Part shown: piece after piece, positions 57,651 through 64,000 of the stretch
Layout: every line of letters starts with the position of its first letter
Numbering within the stretch: the stretch's first letter is position 1
Source: Welwitschia mirabilis
Taxonomy: Eukaryota; Gnetophyta; Gnetopsida; Welwitschiales
Assembly: GCA_051453625.1 (NCBI GenBank)
Contig: JBOZIK010000001.1
Coordinates: 297,470,709 to 297,534,708, forward strand
Direction: 5' to 3'
Length of the DNA stretch: 64,000 nucleotides
The notes under the pieces: generated by a model
The model's database searches: none
What the model saw: the letters and a program-made list of their open reading frames with translations, nothing else
Told to the model about the DNA's origin: nothing
Translations under genes and position numbers: made by a program

Positions 57651-58147
57651 GGAGAAAATCATTGTCATGTTTCTTTACCTATTACACATGCTTTACATTA
57701 ATTAAGGAAAATCACATGGAATTAAGGGTAAAAGTTAACGTTCATTCTCATACATTATAGTCAATAAATCAAGACTAAAATAACCCAAGTAAGCATGCCA
57801 TAGAAGTGATAAAGGGTTTTCATATTGTAAGATATGATAGGAAAATTGATGTATATTGATGAACTCTTAAAGATACATAATTTTCTCATTCATATATATT
57901 TTTATGATAAGGTTTTGAAAAGAATTAAAAATGTTAATAAAATACTTTATTATGAAAATAGAATAATGATTTTTAATTAATCTAGAAAGGGAGAGAAGAC
58001 ATAATATCAAAAAGTGTATATATAGAACATGACATAGCATTCACTAGGAGAGAAAAGGTAACTAAAAGATAACTTTATCATCATCTTTCATATAAATTAG
58101 AGTACTATCTACCAAATAAATATTGTTATATTATGTTATGAAGTCAT

Positions 58148-58205
58148 CTAAGTAGTCATACCTATTTGTCACATGCTCAGATTCACTAGTATCTAGAACC
58201 CAAGA
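58148..58205 (-). pseudogene. Copia-3 protease active-site remnant
   Basis: Minus-strand WVLDTSESEHVTNRYDYLDD matches WILDTGASDHMT...F of copia proteases. The glycine of DTG is serine. Confidence 0.7.
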
Positions 58206-58369
58206 TTTATCATATGGTATGTTTTCACTCATATACAAAAAATAATGACTTTAAAACATGATATTAATTTCATAGAATTTATCATTACCTAGAAAACTAT
58301 ATTTATTAGTAACTACATTTACATTAGGAGTAGCTTTAATTTTATTCCAAGATATATTGTAGTAATTAG

Positions 58370-58425
58370 ATATATGGCCCTATTTTCCATAATGTAAACA
58401 TTGAAATGTATTCTTATTTCATGGA
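58370..58425 (-). pseudogene. Copia-3 gag zinc-knuckle remnant
   Basis: Minus-strand FQCLHYGKIGPYI, a stop, NYY, matches the CxHCGKxGHxxxxC knuckle with the second cysteine, the histidine and the last cysteine lost. Confidence 0.5.
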
Positions 58426-59269
58426 ACATAATACTAATGTTGTTTCTTCTTTAGCTAAGATGAATGACATTAAGGATGTGGAGATGCTTCCTATTTCTAA
58501 GGATCTTTATCCTTATCTCGATGTTTGCATGAAAAGGATATCATCTTGAATAGGTTTTGTTGAAATATGATCTACTATGAGAATGTGATACTTTGAATGA
58601 ATCTTAAAAAGATGAGTTACTAGAAACATTGAATTACACTTCAGTAGTTATAAAGTTCTTACTAAGTGTATAAAAGATTATTTGTGATAATTACATACTA
58701 CCATATATGTATCTAAATAAAGAGGAATCCTCTAAAAAACATCTAACCAAGTTAACATAATGTATTCACACTTTATTTTATTGGTTAATTATTAATATTT
58801 ACCTTAACACCAATAATTTGTACAATTAACTATCATACCTTTTATTTTTCATAATGCATGTTATTTATGATTGTGATGAGATTAGCAATCTTTGAATCAT
58901 TTCTTAAATAAAATATATTCTACCATGTGATATAGTTAGTGTAGCTGGCCTTTTTATGATCTACTAACTTTTTATGATATAAAGTAATAGATTTTTCATA
59001 TTTTATATTGATGTATTATTAATAGACGTTAAAGAATTTCTTTCCTCTATGGATTAGAAACAAACATGTTATTTCTCAACTGAAAAAATAAAAAAAATAA
59101 ATAAAAATCAATGTCAAAACCATATATGTTCATTATAGATATGAAATTCTTATGCTAATCTTCTTAGCTATGATCATTCTAAAGACTAACTCTAATGTTG
59201 ATCATGATTCCATTTCTTAATACTGGTATGAATGAGCTTGATAGCATGTGAAACTTGTCCTTTGAGATT

Positions 59270-59610
59270 ACCATAGTTGATGTGAAAAAAAGAATAAATA
59301 ATAAGTTATAAGGTAAAGTCCTTTTTTTAGGGGATTTTTCTTACATCCATAAATAAATTATGGACCTATCTCTTATAGGAAGATCATTTTTTGACTTCAA
59401 AAGAGAAATAAATAAGAGAAAAATAAGATGGTATAGTTAATTTTAGAACGGATGTTTCTTACATCCACAAGTATAAATGATCTATCCAAAAAGCTATAAC
59501 ACTATAAAATGATAAAAAGAAGTCATGATAGAGAGGAATAGTTAATTTAAAAGGGAACATGTTTACATCCGCAAATCAAATGATCTATCCAATTCATAAA
59601 AGTTTGATAT
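59270..59610. repeat. Degenerate ~116-bp tandem repeat, three units
   Basis: TTACATCC at 59341, 59459 and 59573, each followed by a CAAATxAATGATCTATCC-like block and preceded by ATAGTTAATTT in units two and three. Within the presumed gag region of Copia-3. Confidence 0.55.
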
Positions 59611-60046
59611 GAATTTGACAAAACTAACTCTTAATGACCACACATACAAGGAAAACATAATTAAATTTATTTAAGAAATCCTTGCATAAACATGATAAAT
59701 TTTAACAAAAGAGGCCTAAAGAATTAGATGATTAGGTAAAAGATTTGTTAATTTTAAATCTAGTTCCCAATCTAGGAAGTGATTATGTCCTCTTTAAGGT
59801 TATAACCATTATCTTTAAAAGGACTAACAAGATAAAGCATGAATCACAGTAGTGAGGCATCTAAGCCATTAGAAAATTTTAAGTACATCAACTATGTATC
59901 CCATTTAAGGAAGAATATAATATAATGTCAATGATCTATTTACATCCTATGCTAAGTAAATTTTAACTTTGTTATAGTTATGACTTTTTATGAACTTGAT
60001 GATGAAAACCCAAGTAGGACCTACTACTATGCCTCTAATCATCACT

Positions 60047-60875
60047 TAATACACCCTTGGTTATCCATGCATACACAGGAATTTGAACTTTAAGATGTCT
60101 AGAATATTTTAGCTTAAGAGAGATACAACTCTCTATATGGTTCACACTAAATAGTTGTGGTAGTTAAAAACTACATAATAACCTCATAGGTAGCTTAGCC
60201 TAATATAGATCTATGTATGAATCCTTATGTCTACCACTAACTAAGACTTATTACTAATGAAAATCATTATCTAGTTAATAAGTAGCTAATTTTTAATTTT
60301 AAACCTTAAGCATTATTAAATCATATAAATGGTAACATTAAGTATAAAAAACAAAGAATATTAAAAACCAAGAAAAAAAAGAAAAAAATTAATTTTGATA
60401 TTGTAAACTTAAGTGGATATTATTCAACATCTTAGCTTATCTTGATCTATCCAAATTATAAGTGAAATGAGGTCTTAGTGAAAAAAATTAATTCAAGTGT
60501 ATTTTCTTTCACATCCAAACTTAACTTAATGTAAGAAAATTTGGGGTTTAATGGGCTTATAATAAAATAAAAATGTCCAAAAATAAAAAATTATTAAAAA
60601 TTCTTAAAAATACACTAAAAATTGCATATATCCTAAAGTGAGCTAAACGTTTAGCTAAAGGCATGTGCATTAGCTTAACACAAAAGCTTTCATAAGTTTA
60701 TAAAGATTGGATGTGCATACTAAAAGTGTAAATGATCAATAGAAAAGAACTAAAAAATGTTAATTATAAATAACTTAATACATGTATAAACCATAGTATT
60801 TGAATATAACAAATAGCCTATTTGAGTTTTCTCCTTTTTCTTAATATTGCAACCTCAACATCAATGTGGAAATAT
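60047..60875. other. AT-rich DNA, no gene seen
   Basis: Could be the 5' LTR of Copia-3. No matching copy was found. Followed by a 307-N gap (60876-61182). Confidence 0.45.
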
Positions 60876-61182
60876 NNNNNNNNNNNNNNNNNNNNNNNNN
60901 NNNNNNNNNNNNNNNNNNNNNNNNNNNNNNNNNNNNNNNNNNNNNNNNNNNNNNNNNNNNNNNNNNNNNNNNNNNNNNNNNNNNNNNNNNNNNNNNNNNN
61001 NNNNNNNNNNNNNNNNNNNNNNNNNNNNNNNNNNNNNNNNNNNNNNNNNNNNNNNNNNNNNNNNNNNNNNNNNNNNNNNNNNNNNNNNNNNNNNNNNNNN
61101 NNNNNNNNNNNNNNNNNNNNNNNNNNNNNNNNNNNNNNNNNNNNNNNNNNNNNNNNNNNNNNNNNNNNNNNNNNNNNNNNNN

Positions 61183-62088
61183 AAGTATTAGTAAATAGAG
61201 ATGAAAACCTTCAAAGAAAAGAGCTAAACTTGAAGAAATTTGTAGCATTAAAAAAAAAAGAAAAAAAACATAAAATTATTTTATTCATTTATTTATCCAT
61301 ATATCTCATACTTATTTAAAGTGAAAAGAGAAAGCCTAAAAACAATGCAAAAACATGTGATAAACACTTATGACATATCTTCCAAGGTAGCTAAATAACA
61401 AATGTATAGAAANNNNNNNNNNNNNNNNNNNNNNNNNNNNNNNNNNNNNNNNNNNNNNNNNNNNNNNNNNNNNNNNNNNNNNNNNNNNNNNNNNNNNNNN
61501 NNNNNNNNNNNNNNNNNNNNNNNNNNNNNNNNNNNNNNNNNNNNNNNNNNNNNNNNNNNNNNNNNNNNNNNNNNNNNNNNNNNNNNNNNNNNNNNNNNNN
61601 NNNNNNNNNNNNNNNNNNNNNNNNNNNNNNNNNNNNNNNATATAGACCACATATAAAAAGGGATCTAGCAAAGTATAGAGCATAGCTAGTAGATTTGGTA
61701 ATGCACTTACCAGAGATATTAGAATATTATTATGTCATGTGAATTAGGTGGACAAAGTGTAAAAAAGGTAATATAATCATGTAACATGGAGAATTAAAAG
61801 ATGAGGATGAAATGACATGAACTTAACATTGGAAGAAATATGAAACCTATATTCGAAATGTTAGTAAATAGAGATGAAAACCTTCAAAGAAAAGAGCTAA
61901 ACTTGAAGAGATTTGTAGCATAAAAAAAAAAAAAGAAAAAAACATAGAATTATTTTATTCATTTATTTATCCATATATCTCATACTTCTTTAAAGTGAAA
62001 CGAGAAAGCCTAAAACAATGCAAAAACATGTGATAAACACTTATGACATATCTTCCAAGGTAGCTAAATAACAAATGTTTAGAAAGAT
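61183..62088. repeat. ~230-bp direct duplication, 670 bp apart
   Basis: 61183-61412 and 61857-62086 agree closely (TTAGTAAATAGAGATGAAAA at the start, AGCTAAATAACAAATGT at the end), including a poly-A tract. Between them are 227 N (61413-61639) and 217 bp of unrelated DNA. A real duplication or an unmerged contig overlap. Confidence 0.85.
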
Positions 62089-62219
62089 AATAAAATATTC
62101 ATGGCACACCTTCCAAGGTGGTTCTATAATGATTGATGATTATGTTTTTTCCCAACATTTTCTCCATAAAATGCATTTTTCTACATTTTTCAAATTTACT
62201 TTTAATATTCTTAAATTAG

Positions 62220-62449
62220 TTCTTTAATAGTAGTTTTGTAAATAAATTTGCAATTTGTTATTTAGTTGAACAATATTCCAAGCAAATCTTTTCTTCTTTA
62301 ATCAATTCATAAATCTTGTGAAAATGTACATCAATGTGTCTACTAGGTTCATGATGAATAGGATGATTCACTAATGCAATGGTAGAAAGATTATCACACC
62401 AAATTACTATGGATTCTTGTGGTTCAAGAAGTTCTTGTAGAAGCTTCCA
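62220..62449 (-). pseudogene. Copia-4 RNase H remnant
   Basis: Minus-strand frame KLLQELLEPQESIVIWCDNL, STIALVNHPIHHEPSRHIDV, HFHKIYELIKEEKICLEYCS, QIANLFTKLL. This is the copia RNase H end (LLxELxxP...WCDNxSAIxLxxNPxxHxRxKHIxxxxHFxRE...QxADxFTK). It is nearly free of stops over about 75 codons. The part that should precede KLLQELL (AEAEYxALA) is replaced by an inverted copy of the WCDN region. Confidence 0.85.
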
Positions 62450-62481
62450 AATCCATAGTAATTTGGTGTGATAATCTTTCT
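62384..62481. repeat. Perfect 32-bp inverted repeat within RNase H
   Basis: AGAAAGATTATCACACCAAA... (62384-62415) and its exact reverse complement (62450-62481), with a 34-bp spacer. One arm encodes the WCDN active-site region of the Copia-4 RNase H; the other lies where the upstream RNase H sequence should be. Confidence 0.95.
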
Positions 62482-62963
62482 ATTAAATCCATACATATTG
62501 ATAAGATGTTTTCCTTGCAGTAATATTCTCTATTTCTATACTTGATAAAGAAACAATGGATTATGTTTTTAATGTCCAAGAGAAGTGACATGCTCCATCC
62601 TTAGGATGTAACCTATTGTGCTTTTCCTATCTTCATTGTTTGCCAAATCACTATATGTAAAACCTGTAAGTTTAAAGTTATATTTTTTTACATACGTTAA
62701 TTTAAAATTAATGGTTCCTTTTACATATCTAAGCATATTATTTACTATCTTTTAATGCACTGCTAATGGTTTTTCTATGAATAGATAATTATAGCTTCTA
62801 AAAAACTAAACATTTGGTCTAGTACATATCAACTAAAATAAGGTACCAATTAGCACTATATATAATGTTGTATAAATAAGGTTGTCTTCATATTCTTTGG
62901 AGAATATAACATTTGCTACCATTAATAAGCTTAATTCCTTGCATTACTTCATTCTAACATGCT

Positions 62964-63790
62964 TCAATACATATTTTGCATTTTTTTATTATGATAAGAA
63001 AACTCCATTATCTTGTTGATAAACTTCAATGTCAATAAATTTTTGAAGCATACACATGTCAAAAATTTCAAACTTTTTCTATAATAATATTTTAATTTTT
63101 GTGAGACTTTTAAATAATCTCTAGTAATAATTATATCCTTAATATACAAATCTAAAACAATCATACTATCATTTGTATCCTTTTCTTATATTTAATGTCT
63201 ATTCATTTTCACTTCTATAGAAATNNNNNNNNNNNNNNNNNNNNNNNNNNNNNNNNNNNNNNNNNNNNNNNNNNNNNNNNNNNNNNNNNNNNNNNNNNNN
63301 NNNNNNNNNNNNNNNNNNNNNNNNATCATTTGTATCCTTTTCTTATATTGAATGTCTATTCATTTTCACTTCTGTAGAAATTGTTTTGTATAAGAACAGA
63401 ATTAATTTTCTCATACCAAATTCTAGGGGCTTTAAATAATAGAGTGCCTTCTTTAATTTTCAAATTAAATGCCTCTTCCTAATAATTTGATATCTAGGAG
63501 GTTTCTTAACTAAACTTTTTCATTTACTTCTCCCTTTAAAAATTCATACTTTACATCTAACTGGTGAAGTGTTAAACTCTTTTGTGTAGTAATGACAATT
63601 ACTAAATAAATAGTTTCCATCCTAGAAACAAGTGAAAATATTTCATAATAATTAATTTCATACCTTTTTTTAAATCCTTTAATAATGATCCTTGCTTATA
63701 ATTATCTAGAGAAACATGCGTAGTAGGCTTTATTCTAAACATCCATTTAGTATCAATGGCTCTTTTTCTAGATGGTAACTCTATTAACTT
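62964..63790 (-). pseudogene. Copia-4 reverse transcriptase remnant
   Basis: Minus-strand motifs from the right: ELPSRKRAIDTKWMFRIKPT (about 63780), LKKALYYLKPLEFGMRKLI (about 63455-63400) and LDLYIKDIIITRD (about 63150-63112), corresponding to LPxGKxxIGxKWVFK, LxKALYGLKQAPRAWYxRL and LYVDDIIITG. The catalytic aspartate pair is reduced to KD. An open stretch of 66 codons ends at 62964. Confidence 0.82.
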
Positions 63791-64000
63791 CTATATTTCA
63801 TTTTTAGAAATTTCTTCCATTTCCTCATCCANNNNNNNNNNNNNNNNNNNNNNNNNNNNNNNNNNNNNNNNNNNNNNNNNNNNNNNNNNNNNNNNNNNNN
63901 NNNNNNNNNNNNNNNNNNNNNNNNNNNNNNNNNNNNNNNNNNNNNNNNNNNNNNNNNNNNNNNNNNNNNNNNNNNNNNNNNNNNNNNNNNNNNNNNNNNN

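Larger units (their letters stand above)
55080..60046 (-). mobile_element. Copia-3, copia relic without recognised LTRs
   Basis: Minus-strand order from the right: zinc knuckle (about 58385), protease (58205-58148), integrase (about 57640), RT (about 56100-55880), RNase H (about 55640-55080). A doubtful primer site (CCTCTAATCATCAC, compare GCTCTGATACCAC) is at 60033-60046. It is heavily decayed with stops throughout. Boundaries are approximate. Confidence 0.7.
62130..63831 (-). mobile_element. Copia-4, copia relic, truncated by the window end
   Basis: Minus-strand RT (63790-62964) and RNase H (about 62480-62220). Upstream coding parts would lie beyond 64000. The RT catalytic box reads YIKD instead of YVDD. 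The gap at 63225-63324 has 57-bp near-copies on both sides; 63832-64000 is N. Confidence 0.82.

Noticed and set aside
1-64000. A new defence, biosynthetic or signalling gene cluster
   Set aside because: No intact genes are present; all recognisable coding sequence is from transposons or broken gene fragments.

Overview
This 64-kb window is plant nuclear DNA, probably heterochromatic or intergenic. It is very AT-rich, poor in CG dinucleotides, interrupted by many N-gaps, and built almost entirely of decayed plant transposons. I see no intact protein-coding gene, no RNA gene and no CRISPR array. The transposon families (Ty3/gypsy and Ty1/copia with tRNA-Met primer sites, a CACTA DNA transposon) and fragments of two plant gene families (SBT-type subtilase, pectin methylesterase inhibitor) indicate a flowering plant. 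I cannot name the species.

Layout. 1-5430: unannotatable AT-rich DNA with a CA microsatellite and a 61-bp tandem repeat. 5430-28000: a three-level nest. A minus-strand gypsy relic (Gypsy-1, Athila/Tat-like) has its pol at 5430-8700 and its gag at 27000-28000. It was split by a plus-strand gypsy element (Gypsy-2, chromovirus-like) running 8807-26921 with a CTTGC target duplication on both sides. Gypsy-2 was in turn opened by a CACTA-type transposon at 11922-19724 with a 3-bp ATA duplication. 28610-35993: Copia-1, minus strand, Sirevirus-like, with long LTRs of unequal length. 37689-43027: Copia-2, minus strand. 43028-45193: a block that keeps its CG dinucleotides, holding an LTR of a Copia-1-like family and a cluster of GATCGCG palindromes. 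45390-50796: two copies of a short copia derivative (Copia-E), in which the primer site is followed almost directly by integrase sequence, plus an array of its LTRs. Between the two copies lies a CG-retaining block with subtilase and PMEI fragments on opposite strands. 55080-60050 and 62130-63831: two more minus-strand copia relics (Copia-3, Copia-4).

How the parts relate: nothing here works as a pathway. The content is a record of successive insertions, followed by C-to-T decay that produced many stop codons and by loss of catalytic residues. The most informative features are the nested insertion with target duplications, the CACTA insertion into a palindrome whose arms still match, the gag-less copia derivative, the nested palindromes near 45 kb, and a 32-bp inverted duplication in a copia RNase H region. 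Nine of the eleven gaps of exactly 100 N have near-copies of the same sequence on both sides, so part of the local duplication is probably an assembly effect.
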